Assembly: GCA_964540415.1 (NCBI GenBank)
Contig: CAZIMM010000012.1
Span: 1-43,153 of the forward strand
Source of the DNA: CAZIMM01 sp964540415
GTDB taxonomy: Bacteria; Bacillota; Clostridia; Oscillospirales; Acutalibacteraceae
DNA length: 43,153 bases
Reading direction: 5' to 3'
This document shows, in pieces, positions 17,036-25,455 of this stretch. Every line of letters begins with the position of its first letter. Positions within the stretch are counted from its first letter, which is position 1. A program made the translations under genes and the position numbers. Under the pieces are notes generated by a model. It made no database searches. It saw nothing but the letters and a program-made list of their open reading frames with translations, and was not told where the DNA came from.

Positions 17036-19276
17036 ATGAAAAAGGCAAGGAAAGCACTGTCTGTCCTGTTGGCATTCACGCTCGCCTTTGCGGCGTTCGC
17101 AGTTGCATTCACTTCGAGCGCTGAAATCATCACGCGCAACGGCCCCTTCACAGTTGACCTGCAGCAGGGCAGAGTGTACAAAATCGTGCACTTTCACGAC
17201 AAAAGATTCTGCGGATGCGACCAGGCCGAGGTTGATGCATTCCATCTTGCCCTGAGTGCTGCCGAGGAAGTGCTTGCACAGAATCCGGACAGCCCCAATG
17301 CTCAGCAGGTTGTGGCAGACCTGCTTGCAAACAATCCCGAAAGAAATTGTAAGTTCCAGTGCGGAATCCCCGGCCACTATGCAGCAGATGCCGAGGAAAA
17401 CGGCCATGTCTGCGGCAACTACAGTATGCTCGGTGATGCAAAGTCAAAAATCACAACGGTTGACCCTGAGGAAGACCAGCCCGAGAGCTTCACAACCTAT
17501 CCTTACGGCCCTCTCGACTTCCAGAACGACATTTTCCAGTTCCGTGTGATAGTTGAACAGGACGGCGTTGAGTGCTACACTAACGGACGTTTTCTTGTCA
17601 AAATCAACGGTGCAACATATGCCGGCTTCGGCGACGGCTCTCTGCTTGACCCCGATGTTGAACTCAATGATGAAAACAACCTGCCGGTGTCCGGCTGGCT
17701 CGGTCTCCCGCTGACAAACGGTGCTGTCAAGGTCGTTGAAGACGACGGTCAGGATTTTTATGTGTCAGATGTTTTCAGCATCTACAAAATGACTGGCGAC
17801 ATCACCATTTCCGTTGAAGGAATTGTTGAAAAGACCTTTGCCGCAAGCCTTGTTGACATGAACAATGCTGCGATTCCGGAGGATAAGCTTACAATAGTTC
17901 CCGAAACCGCGGACGGCGAGGAAGTCGACATCAACGCTCTGCCCTACGGCAGCGATTTCTCGTTCAAACTGAAGACCGGCGATAATTATGACCAGTCTTC
18001 TGTTATCAACGCCGTTTACGATGCGGACGGCAACCTGCTCACTCCCGTCAACGGAGTTTACACTGTTGAGGGCGTCAGAAAGGATCAGCCGATCAAGGTT
18101 GACGCATCCTTCGTTCTTGATTCTTACAACGTCACGTTCACTCCCGAAAGCGAAATATATTCCGTTGAATTGCTTTCCGGCACCAATCCCGCGCCGCACG
18201 GCAGCAGTCTCTCCTTCAGGCTGAACTTCGATGAGGGCTACGGCAAAACTGCTCCGGCTCTCACTGCATCCTTCCCCTCACTGACGGAGGACGGCAAACC
18301 GACGACAACAACTCTTCCGCTTTATGCAGTCGGCGGAGTTTACACAATCAGCAATATCACCGCACCGACGGTTGTCACAATCGGTGCAGTGTCTCAGAAC
18401 AGCTACAATGTTAGCGTTACACCCGACCCCACCTATTACAGCATTGCGCCCATCACCCCCTCAACTGCTGTTGCTCACGGCGGCACATATTCGTTCAAAA
18501 TGGTTGTAAACCCGCCGTATTCAAAAGCAATTGTTGCAGCTTACACGAATGGAACACTTCTTGTTCCGACCTCCACGAACACTGATGCCGGCGGCACAAA
18601 ATCCTATGTTTTCACCATCAATAACATAACAGCCGACCAGACAGTCACTTTCACCGGCTTTGTTAAAAACGATTACACCGTGACCCTTCCCACCGATTCC
18701 GAGGGCAGATTCACGGCAACAGCCAACAGCCCGAGCACGAACCCCGTGGTGCACGGCGGAAGCTACACCTTCACCGTCAGCCTTGCAACCGCTTACACGC
18801 AGTCTGTTGACAATATGCTCGTCAGCGCGAACGGAGTTGCACTGAAGGCAGCTTCAACAACAGCTTCAACCGCAACTTATGTCATTTCTCCGGTTATCTC
18901 CGATGTTGAAGTGACGGTTACGGGCATCAAGGTCAACAAGTACGCTGTTCGCTTCCCGGCAGACGGCGAGGGCTTCAACGTTTCTCTCGATGCCTCGCAG
19001 GTGAACCCGGTTGTCCACGGTGACGACTTCACCTTCGCTGTTGAAATCAAGAGCGGTTTCAACGGTGACGATATGAAAGTGACCATTAACGGCAATGCAC
19101 CGGCAACCGCGCCCACAATTGATGCGGACGGCCGCATTGTTTACACCATCAAGAATATCACCGAGATGCAGGATATTGAAATCAGCAACGTCAAGCGCGT
19201 CGGCTTCTTCGGCAGACTCCTGCTCTTGCTCAGCTACCTTGCATCTTTCTTCGGACTGTTCGGCACGGCGGCATAA
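17036..19276 (+). CDS. Secreted 746-aa protein with tandem beta repeats and Cys/His-rich N-terminus
   Basis: The start is fixed by AGGAGG at 17023-17028. A signal peptide covers about residues 1-30 (ending SSAE). The N-terminal domain is rich in Cys and His (HFHDKRFCGC, NCKFQCGIPGH, GHVCG), which suggests metal binding or disulfides; no CxxCH heme motif is present. From about residue 260 to 720 there are roughly five diverged repeats of 80-100 residues. Each opens with a strand like YNVTFTP or YTVTLPT and contains a short turn of the form (P/A)HG(G/S/D) before an aromatic-rich strand. The C-terminus is a hydrophobic amphipathic tail (GFFGRLLLLLSYLASFFGLFG). I do not recognise the family. A surface or secreted role follows from the signal peptide; function is unknown. 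Confidence 0.85.
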   Translation: MKKARKALSVLLAFTLAFAAFAVAFTSSAEIITRNGPFTVDLQQGRVYKIVHFHDKRFCGCDQAEVDAFHLALSAAEEVLAQNPDSPNAQQVVADLLANNPERNCKFQCGIPGHYAADAEENGHVCGNYSMLGDAKSKITTVDPEEDQPESFTTYPYGPLDFQNDIFQFRVIVEQDGVECYTNGRFLVKINGATYAGFGDGSLLDPDVELNDENNLPVSGWLGLPLTNGAVKVVEDDGQDFYVSDVFSIYKMTGDITISVEGIVEKTFAASLVDMNNAAIPEDKLTIVPETADGEEVDINALPYGSDFSFKLKTGDNYDQSSVINAVYDADGNLLTPVNGVYTVEGVRKDQPIKVDASFVLDSYNVTFTPESEIYSVELLSGTNPAPHGSSLSFRLNFDEGYGKTAPALTASFPSLTEDGKPTTTTLPLYAVGGVYTISNITAPTVVTIGAVSQNSYNVSVTPDPTYYSIAPITPSTAVAHGGTYSFKMVVNPPYSKAIVAAYTNGTLLVPTSTNTDAGGTKSYVFTINNITADQTVTFTGFVKNDYTVTLPTDSEGRFTATANSPSTNPVVHGGSYTFTVSLATAYTQSVDNMLVSANGVALKAASTTASTATYVISPVISDVEVTVTGIKVNKYAVRFPADGEGFNVSLDASQVNPVVHGDDFTFAVEIKSGFNGDDMKVTINGNAPATAPTIDADGRIVYTIKNITEMQDIEISNVKRVGFFGRLLLLLSYLASFFGLFGTAA

Positions 19277-19308
19277 TCGCACCAACACCGGCAGCAAAGC
19301 AATGAAAC

Positions 19309-19348
19309 AAGCCCCGAGGCTCTCTGTGAGCTTCGGGGCTTTTGCTTT
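19309..19348 (+). terminator. Strong intrinsic terminator
   Basis: AAGCCCCGAGGCTC (19309-19322) pairs with GAGCTTCGGGGCTT (19328-19341), 14 bp with one G-U pair and a 5-base loop, followed by TTTTGCTTT. It ends the 746-aa gene transcript. It may also help stop guaA transcripts coming from the other side. Confidence 0.9.
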
Positions 19349-19383
19349 ATGTAATTACATTCTGCTGCCGAATCGGCAGAGGT

Positions 19384-20916
19384 TCATTCCCACTCCACAG
19401 TCGCGGGGGGTTTGGTTGTGATGTCATAGCATACGCGGTTGACGCGCTTAACCTCATTTGTGATTCTGGCGGAGCTGGCGGCGAGCACGTCAAACGGAAT
19501 GCGCGCCCAGTCTGCCGTCATAAAATCGTCGGTTGTGACGGCACGCAGAACAACGGTGTAATCATATGTTCTTGCGTCACCCATAACACCGACGCTTTTC
19601 ACGTTTGTCAGCACTGCAAAAAACTGGCTTGCGCTCTGCGAAAGGCAGGCCTTTGCCATCTCGTCCCTGAAAATAAAATCCGCTTCACGGAGGATTTCCA
19701 GCTTCTCACGCGTTATGTCGCCCATAATGCGCACCGCAAGCCCGGGGCCCGGGAACGGCTGACGCCACACAAGGTCATAGGGTATGCCCAGCTCGATACC
19801 TGCGGCACGCACCTCGTCCTTGAACAGGTCGCGCAGAGGCTCGATTATCTCCTCAAAATTTATCACGTCCGGCAGACCGCCGACATTGTGGTGGCTCTTA
19901 ATCACATCGGCGTCGCCCCTGCCGCTTTCGATAACGTCGGGATAAATTGTGCCCTGAACAAGATAGTCAACTTCACCGATATCCTTTGCAACGTCCTCAA
20001 AAACGCGGATGAACTCGCTGCCGATAATCTTCCGCTTCTTTTCCGGCTCGGACACACCGGCAAGCTTGCCGAGAAATCTGTCGGATGCATCAATGCGGAT
20101 AAGGTTCATGTCAAACCTGTCGCGGAAAATGTGCTCGACCATGTCACCCTCGTCCTTGCGCAGAAGGCCGTGGTCAACAAAAACGCAGATAAGGTTTTTG
20201 CCGACAGCCCTGTGCAGCAGCACGGCGGCAACGGAGGAATCCACTCCGCCGGAAAGCGCGCACAGCACTTTTTTGTCCCCGATTTTCGCACGCAGAGAGT
20301 CAACAGATTTCGTGACGAAATCGGACATTATCCAATCACCGCTGCAGCCGCACACGTCAAAAAGGAAGTTGTGCAGCATCTGCGCGCCGAACTGTGTGTG
20401 GGTGACCTCCGGGTGGAACTGTACGGCGTAAACCCTTTTGCCCTCATTCTGCATTGCGGCGCAGGGACACGCGGCGGTTGAGGCCGTAATCTCATATCCG
20501 TCCGGCGGTGTTTTGATATAATCCGTGTGGCTCATCCAGCATATGCTTCCCTCGCTGACACCCTTGAACAGAGTTGTGTGTGAAACGGTCAGAGAGGTTT
20601 TGCCGTATTCGCGTGTGGCGGCGCCGGAAATTTCACCGTTTTCCATCCATGCGATGAGCTGTGCGCCGTAGCATATTCCCAGCACGGGAATACCGAGGTT
20701 CAGAATGTCCGGTGAATAGTGCGGAGATTTTTCGTCATAAACGCTGTTCGGGCCGCCGGTAAAGATAATGCCCTTGTAGCCTTCCTCCTTGATTGCCTCA
20801 AGTGAAAGGGTATAAGGCTTTACCTCGGCAAAAACTTTCTGTTCGCGTACACGGCGCGCAATAAGCTGATTGTACTGGCCGCCAAAGTCCAGCACAAGAA
20901 TTTTTTCGTTGGTCAT
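19384..20916 (-). CDS. guaA: GMP synthase (glutamine-hydrolysing)
   Basis: Converts XMP to GMP with ATP and glutamine. The 510-residue single-chain enzyme has an N-terminal glutamine amidotransferase (nucleophile Cys82 in GICYGAQ, then the His/Glu pair in FHPEVTHT). The ATP pyrophosphatase domain carries the PP-loop SGGVDSS at about 225-231. The C-terminal dimerisation domain contains RQPFPGPGLAVR and ends KPPATVEWE. It overlaps the end of purA by 4 bases (ATGA), so the two form an operon. All catalytic residues appear intact. A purine riboswitch was not seen in front of the pair. Confidence 0.97.
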   Translation of the reverse strand: MTNEKILVLDFGGQYNQLIARRVREQKVFAEVKPYTLSLEAIKEEGYKGIIFTGGPNSVYDEKSPHYSPDILNLGIPVLGICYGAQLIAWMENGEISGAATREYGKTSLTVSHTTLFKGVSEGSICWMSHTDYIKTPPDGYEITASTAACPCAAMQNEGKRVYAVQFHPEVTHTQFGAQMLHNFLFDVCGCSGDWIMSDFVTKSVDSLRAKIGDKKVLCALSGGVDSSVAAVLLHRAVGKNLICVFVDHGLLRKDEGDMVEHIFRDRFDMNLIRIDASDRFLGKLAGVSEPEKKRKIIGSEFIRVFEDVAKDIGEVDYLVQGTIYPDVIESGRGDADVIKSHHNVGGLPDVINFEEIIEPLRDLFKDEVRAAGIELGIPYDLVWRQPFPGPGLAVRIMGDITREKLEILREADFIFRDEMAKACLSQSASQFFAVLTNVKSVGVMGDARTYDYTVVLRAVTTDDFMTADWARIPFDVLAASSARITNEVKRVNRVCYDITTKPPATVEWE

Positions 20917-22187
20917 CTTACGATAATTTCCTCTCTCTTCGGACCGTTGGAAACCAGCGCAATTTTATAACCGATTTCTTTTTCGATGAACTCGACATAA
21001 TCCCTCGCTTCCTTGGGAAGCTCGTTGTAGTTCTTTATGCCGCGGATGTTGCATTTGAAGCCCGGAAGCGTCACGAGCACTGGCTTTGCCTTTTTGAGCT
21101 TGCTTGTGACGGGGAAGTCCTTGGTGATTTCACCGTCAATATCATAAGCCACGCAGACCTTGATTTCGTCAAGGTAAGACAGGCAGTCGATAGCTGTCAT
21201 AACAACCGTTGTCGCGCCCTGAACGTCGCAGCCGTAGCGTGTTGCAACGCAGTCGAACCAGCCCATTCTTCTGGGTCTGCCCGTTGTTGCGCCGTACTCG
21301 CCGCTGTCGCCCCCGTGGGTGCGCATCTGCTCGGCTTCCTCGCCGAAAATCTCACTGACAAACTCGCCTGCGCCGACAGCGCTGGAATATGCCTTTGTTA
21401 CGGTGACAATTTCTTTGATTGCCGTCGGAGGAATGCCCGCTCCCACACAGCCGTAGCCGGCAAGTGTGGAGGATGATGTGACCATGGGATAAATTCCGAA
21501 GTCGGGGTCCTTGAGCGAACCGAGCTGACCCTCCAGCAGGATTTCTTTGCCAGCACGGACAGCGTCTGTGATATATTTCTGGGTGTTGCAGACAAAGGGT
21601 GCAATCATGTCACGGTAGGACATGAGGGTTTTGAAAAGCTCTGCTGTGTCGATGAGCGGCTTGTGGTAGACGTGCTCAAGCAGCAGGTTCTTGACCTCGC
21701 ACACACGCTCGAGCTTGTCGGCAAGAAGCTCCTCGTCAAACAAATCATTCACCTGGAAGCCTGTTTTTGCATATTTGTCGGAATAAAACGGAGCAATGCC
21801 CGATTTTGTTGAACCGAACTGTCTGTTGGCAAGACGCTCCTCTTCGTATGTGTCAAGCAAAACATGATAGGGCATCATAATCTGCGCGCGCTCGGAAACG
21901 AGGATTTTCGGCATGGGAACGCCGCCGTCCGTAACAGCCTTGATTTCCGCAATCAGCTTGGGAATATCCAGTGCAACACCGTTGCCGATGATGTTGACGG
22001 TGTTCGGGTGGCAAACGCCGGAGGGAAGCAGGTGGAGCGCAAATTTGCCGTAGTTGTTGATGATTGTGTGGCCTGCGTTTGCACCGCCCTGGAAGCGGAT
22101 GACAATGTCAGCCATATCGGCGTACATATCGGTGATTTTTCCCTTCCCCTCGTCGCCCCAGTTGGCACCGACGATAGCTCTTACCAT
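20913..22187 (-). CDS. purA: Adenylosuccinate synthetase, divergent clade
   Basis: Joins IMP and aspartate using GTP, the first committed step to AMP. The 424-residue protein keeps the P-loop GDEGKGK near residue 12, NAGHTI with the catalytic His, TTGRPRR and the C-terminal VSNGPKREE. The central IMP-binding segment is unusual: it reads EGQLGSLKDPDFGIYP where typical PurA has EGAQGTLLD-DHGTYP, and GYGCVGAG replaces the usual GG-C-G. This suggests a divergent but probably functional clade; a related synthetase with another substrate is the alternative. It is followed by guaA with a 4-base overlap, giving both branches from IMP in one transcript. Confidence 0.9.
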   Translation of the reverse strand: MVRAIVGANWGDEGKGKITDMYADMADIVIRFQGGANAGHTIINNYGKFALHLLPSGVCHPNTVNIIGNGVALDIPKLIAEIKAVTDGGVPMPKILVSERAQIMMPYHVLLDTYEEERLANRQFGSTKSGIAPFYSDKYAKTGFQVNDLFDEELLADKLERVCEVKNLLLEHVYHKPLIDTAELFKTLMSYRDMIAPFVCNTQKYITDAVRAGKEILLEGQLGSLKDPDFGIYPMVTSSSTLAGYGCVGAGIPPTAIKEIVTVTKAYSSAVGAGEFVSEIFGEEAEQMRTHGGDSGEYGATTGRPRRMGWFDCVATRYGCDVQGATTVVMTAIDCLSYLDEIKVCVAYDIDGEITKDFPVTSKLKKAKPVLVTLPGFKCNIRGIKNYNELPKEARDYVEFIEKEIGYKIALVSNGPKREEIIVR

Positions 22188-22214
22188 AAAACAACACCCC
22201 GTAAAACTAAAATA

Positions 22215-22238
22215 GCAGGGCGTATTTTGCCGCCCTGC
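22215..22238 (-). promoter_or_regulatory. Terminator-like hairpin in the purA leader
   Basis: On the minus strand GCAGGGCG-8-CGCCCTGC (8-bp perfect stem, 22238-22215) is followed by TATTTTAGTTTT. It lies between the purA promoter and start codon, about 8 bases after the expected start site. It could be an attenuator, a transcript-5'-end stabiliser, or the terminator of the upstream his operon. Confidence 0.65.
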
Positions 22239-22252
22239 GGATTGCCGAAAAT

Positions 22253-22281
22253 ATTATATACTATTATCCGCACGATGTCAA
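22253..22281 (-). promoter_or_regulatory. Perfect-consensus promoter for purA-guaA
   Basis: Read on the minus strand: TTGACA (22281-22276), exactly 17 bases, TATAAT (22258-22253). Transcription is expected to begin near 22246, giving a leader of about 59 bases to the purA ATG. Confidence 0.9.
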
Positions 22282-22387
22282 GAATTATCACCCTGCTGTG
22301 CAGCTCAGTATGCACGGATTTGCAGGGATAATTCACGACCCGGATGCGGAAGGGTTCAGCGTTTCCGCTTCTGTGCATTGCTTCACC

Positions 22388-22471
22388 GCGCTGCCTTCAA
22401 CGTTTCACTTGACTTTTAATCAAGATGTCCGGAGATTTTTGCCCTTGCGCCTTATTGCGCTGCCTTCAACG
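22388..22471. repeat. 15-bp direct repeat at the hisA 3' end
   Basis: GCGCTGCCTTCAACG occurs at 22388-22402 and again at 22457-22471, where it encodes the last residues of hisA. The copies are 69 bases apart and the outer copy is non-coding. It is compatible with a small duplication or an old recombination scar behind hisA. Confidence 0.5.
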
Positions 22472-23165
22472 CCGCACTCAAGTCAATTTTGCCCGTATAA
22501 AGTGCCTTGCCGATGATTGCGGCGTGGGTGCCGATGCCGCGCAGGGCGGAAACATCGTCGAGAGAGGAGACCCCTCCGGAGGCGACAATGTTCAGGTTTC
22601 CGATTGCGTTGAGCACCCTGTATATTTCAACGTTTGTGCCTTTCATTGCGCCGTCCCTGGAAATGTCGGTGTAAATTACGGTTTTCACACCCATGTCGCG
22701 TACGGTTTTGCAAAAGCTCACGGAATCTGTTTTGCTGACTGTCAGCCAGCCGTCAACAGCGACAAAGCCGTCCTTTGCGTCAACGCCCACGGCAATTCTT
22801 TCACCGTATTTCTCTGCCATTTTTGCAAGAAAATCGGGGCTTTGCAGTGCCGCCGTGCCGAGGATAACTCTGCCGACATCTGCGTCAAGGTAGCGCTTTA
22901 TGCGTTCCTCGTCGCGTATTCCTCCGCCGACCTCAACAAACATCGGCGTTGCTTTTATGATTTTTTCAATTGCTTCAAAGTTGGAAAGTGAGCCGTCCTT
23001 TGCGCCGTCAAGGTCAACAACGTGCAGATGCCTTGCACCCGCGGCGAAAAAGCTCTCCGCGGCCTGCACCGGCGAGACGGAGTATCGCTCAACCTGACCG
23101 TAATCCCCCTGAGTGAGGCGGACAACTCCTGCGTCCTTAATGTCGATTGCGGGAAAAATAATCAT
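22452..23165 (-). CDS. hisA: HisA, ProFAR isomerase
   Basis: Catalyses the Amadori rearrangement of ProFAR to PRFAR in histidine synthesis; a (beta/alpha)8 barrel of 237 residues. Motifs are PAIDIKDAG (general base Asp), VDLDGA, VEVGGGIR, YTDISRDG (second catalytic Asp) and SGGVSS with the phosphate site. The start at 23165 is chosen because GAGGAG lies 7 bases upstream; an upstream TTG at 23180 would overlap hisH and has no ribosome site. It is the last gene of the his operon. hisF, normally next, is missing and a 15-bp repeat of the gene's own end lies just downstream. Confidence 0.95.
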   Translation of the reverse strand: MIIFPAIDIKDAGVVRLTQGDYGQVERYSVSPVQAAESFFAAGARHLHVVDLDGAKDGSLSNFEAIEKIIKATPMFVEVGGGIRDEERIKRYLDADVGRVILGTAALQSPDFLAKMAEKYGERIAVGVDAKDGFVAVDGWLTVSKTDSVSFCKTVRDMGVKTVIYTDISRDGAMKGTNVEIYRVLNAIGNLNIVASGGVSSLDDVSALRGIGTHAAIIGKALYTGKIDLSAALKAAQ

Positions 23166-23166
23166 G

Positions 23167-23784
23167 TCAGATCTCCTCAAACGCTTTCAGAATGGAAAGC
23201 CCGACCTTGCCGCTTTTTTCCGGATGGAACTGGCAGCCGAACACATTGTTCTTTGCAACAAGCCCCGGAACGGTCACTCCGTATTCCGAGGAGGCAACAA
23301 GGCTTTCGCCGCAGTCCTTGGCGTAATATGAGTGGACGTAATAAACAAAATCGCCCTGCTTAATGTTCTTGAGAAGCGGGTTATCTCGGTGAAAATCGAG
23401 CGAGTTCCAGCCGATTTGCGGGACCTTCAGCTTCAGCCCCGCGGCCCTAAGGTCGTCCTCAAGCGGACATATTTTGCCCGGAAGATAGCCCAGCCCCTTG
23501 TGTCTGCCGTATTCAAAGCTTTCTTCAAACAAAAGCTGCATTCCCAGGCAGATGCCGAGCAGCGGAACGCCCTCACGCACACGGCTGTCGAGCACGGGAA
23601 TCAGCCCTGTTGCTTCAAGCTTATCGCGCGCGTCCGCAAAAGCGCCGACGCCCGGAAGAATGATTTTATCAGCCTGTGCAACCTCACGCGCGTCACGCGT
23701 TATTTTGCAGTCAAGCCCGATGTATTTCAGTGACGAGGAAAGGCTGAACAGGTTTCCCACGCCGTAATTGATAATTACAGTCAC
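23167..23784 (-). CDS. hisH: HisH, glutaminase subunit of imidazole glycerol phosphate synthase
   Basis: Supplies ammonia from glutamine to HisF for ring closure to IGP and AICAR. The 205-residue class I amidotransferase shows INYGVGNL at the N-terminus, the oxyanion strand LPGVGAF, the nucleophile Cys in GICLGMQLLF and the His/Glu pair in FHPEKSG. The start is a GTG whose first bases overlap the hisB stop (GTGA), with AAGGGGAT upstream. Its obligatory partner hisF is not in the window, so it must be encoded elsewhere for this enzyme to work. Confidence 0.95.
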   Translation of the reverse strand: MTVIINYGVGNLFSLSSSLKYIGLDCKITRDAREVAQADKIILPGVGAFADARDKLEATGLIPVLDSRVREGVPLLGICLGMQLLFEESFEYGRHKGLGYLPGKICPLEDDLRAAGLKLKVPQIGWNSLDFHRDNPLLKNIKQGDFVYYVHSYYAKDCGESLVASSEYGVTVPGLVAKNNVFGCQFHPEKSGKVGLSILKAFEEI

Positions 23785-24371
23785 AGCAAAATCCCCTTGG
23801 TTGACGGAATTTCGTCAGCGCGGTTCACATCCGTTTTTACAGCCGCGGCAAGCGCTCTTGCAAGCGCCTTGAACGTGCCCTCAATGATGTGGTGGCTGTT
23901 TTCCCCGGCAAGCTGTCTGACATGGACGGCAGCGCCCAAAGAGCGCACAAAGCCCTCAAGAAACTCACGGACAAGCTCGGTGTCAAAATCTCCGACCTTT
24001 GCAGTCGGAATGTCCAGTGCGAAGCCGAGGCAAGCCCTGCCGCTGATGTCAACGGCGCAGAGAATCAGCGCCTCGTCCATGGGCAGGATGCTGCTGCCGT
24101 AACGCGTGATGCCGCGTCTCTCGCCCAGAGCCTCCGAAAAAGCACGGCCGAGGACGATGCCGATGTCCTCCGTGGTGTGGTGATAATCAACCTCGGAGTC
24201 GCCCTTGCAGGTGACGCTCAGGTCAAAGCCGCCGTGGCGGGCAAACAGCTCAAGCATATGGTTGAGAAAGCCGCAGCCGGTGTTGACGGAGAATTTTCCG
24301 CTTCCGTCAAGCTCGAGGGAAAGGTCAATGTCTGTTTCGGCGGTGGTGCGCTTGATTTGTGAGGAACGCAT
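23781..24371 (-). CDS. hisB: HisB, imidazoleglycerol-phosphate dehydratase
   Basis: Dehydrates IGP to imidazole acetol phosphate using Mn2+. The 196-residue monofunctional form (without the phosphatase half found in enterobacteria) carries the metal-binding motifs GFLNHMLELFARHGGFDL, HHTTED and, in the second half-repeat, ENSHHIIE. The start ATG has GGAGGT a few bases upstream. It is separated from hisC by 40 bases, the widest gap inside the operon, and overlaps hisH by 4 bases. A separate histidinol-phosphatase must come from another locus. Confidence 0.96.
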   Translation of the reverse strand: MRSSQIKRTTAETDIDLSLELDGSGKFSVNTGCGFLNHMLELFARHGGFDLSVTCKGDSEVDYHHTTEDIGIVLGRAFSEALGERRGITRYGSSILPMDEALILCAVDISGRACLGFALDIPTAKVGDFDTELVREFLEGFVRSLGAAVHVRQLAGENSHHIIEGTFKALARALAAAVKTDVNRADEIPSTKGILL

Positions 24372-24411
24372 ATATTTACCTCCCGATGTCTGTTTTTTCG
24401 GAATGCTTTTG

Positions 24412-25455
24412 TCAAACTGCTTCCAGCAGTGCTTTAACCTGTTCGGCGCTGCCGACGGTTATGCGCACAAAGTCTTTTATACGGGGCACGGTGAAGTGCC
24501 GGACAAGGATGTTCTTTTCGCGCAGCGAGCGCAGCAGCTCCTCGCCGGACATATCCGGGGCGCATGCAAAAACAAAATTCGCCTTGCTTTCAAGCACGGT
24601 GAAGCTCTTGGCGCGAAGCCCGGAGGTCAGAACGTCACGGTTTGCAATAATCTCATTTCTTGTTTTATCAAAGTAATCGACATCCTCAAACGCCGCCTTG
24701 CAGGCAAGGAGGGAAAGACGGTTGAGATTATACGGATTAAAGCAGAATTTAACCGTGTTCAGCCCCTGAATAAGCTCGGGGGAAGCCAATGCAATGCCGA
24801 TTCTGCCGCCCGCAAGCGAGCGGGATTTGGACAGAGTCTGCACAACAATCAGGTTGTCGAAGCGCGCGAGCAGCGGCACACAACTTTCGCCGCCGAAATC
24901 GACATAAGCCTCGTCAACCACAACAAGGCGGTTTCGATTGCTGCTCAGCAGCTCCTCAATTTTTTCGACGGGCAGACAGATGCCGGTGGGCGCGTTGGGG
25001 TTTGCAATGAAAACAGTCGCGTCCGTGCCGGAATAATCCGTGATGTCAATTGTAAAGTCTTCACGGAGCGGTACAATTATCGGTTCAACATTGAAAATGC
25101 GGGAAAAAACCGGATAAAAGCCGTAGGTTATGTCGGGGAAGGCTGCTTTTTTGCAGTAAGCCATGAAGCAGAAGGCGAGAACCTCGTCGCTTCCGTTGCC
25201 GAGCATAACCTGCTCGGGGGACAGCGAATAATAATCTGCGACAGCGGCTGAGGCCTGCTTGCAGTCCGGGTCGGAATAAAGGCGAAGCCTGTCAATCTCG
25301 TCAGAGTTTATCGCGCGGATAACCCGGGGAGACGGCGGAAACGGGCTTTCGTTTGTGTTGAGCTTTATCAGCGTGTCGGCATCCGGCGGCTGTTCACCCG
25401 GAACATACGCGTCAATGCTCTTTATATAATCTTTCAAAAAACGGTTTTCACTCAT
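24412..25455 (-). CDS. hisC: HisC, histidinol-phosphate aminotransferase
   Basis: PLP enzyme transferring the amino group of glutamate to imidazole acetol phosphate. The 347-residue fold-type I aminotransferase has LNTNESPFPPSP at the N-terminus, the cofactor-phosphate loop GNGSDEVL, the NPNAPTG motif, VVDEAYVDF with the PLP-binding Asp, and the Schiff-base Lys in TLSKSRSLAGGRIG. The length and motifs are normal. The ATG overlaps the hisD end by 8 bases and AGAGGAAA provides a ribosome site. It probably works in the his pathway given its position, although this family can also serve aromatic amino-acid synthesis. Confidence 0.95.
   Translation of the reverse strand: MSENRFLKDYIKSIDAYVPGEQPPDADTLIKLNTNESPFPPSPRVIRAINSDEIDRLRLYSDPDCKQASAAVADYYSLSPEQVMLGNGSDEVLAFCFMAYCKKAAFPDITYGFYPVFSRIFNVEPIIVPLREDFTIDITDYSGTDATVFIANPNAPTGICLPVEKIEELLSSNRNRLVVVDEAYVDFGGESCVPLLARFDNLIVVQTLSKSRSLAGGRIGIALASPELIQGLNTVKFCFNPYNLNRLSLLACKAAFEDVDYFDKTRNEIIANRDVLTSGLRAKSFTVLESKANFVFACAPDMSGEELLRSLREKNILVRHFTVPRIKDFVRITVGSAEQVKALLEAV

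Noticed and set aside
19342..20481. 379-codon plus-strand open frame opposite guaA
   Set aside because: It is the complement of a well-conserved guaA; its translation has no family features and no ribosome site.
22188..22451. Purine riboswitch upstream of purA
   Set aside because: The leader is only about 59 bases and contains no purine-aptamer core; only a simple hairpin is present.
24205..25251. 348-codon plus-strand open frame opposite hisB/hisC
   Set aside because: A shadow of conserved his genes produced by their codon pattern.
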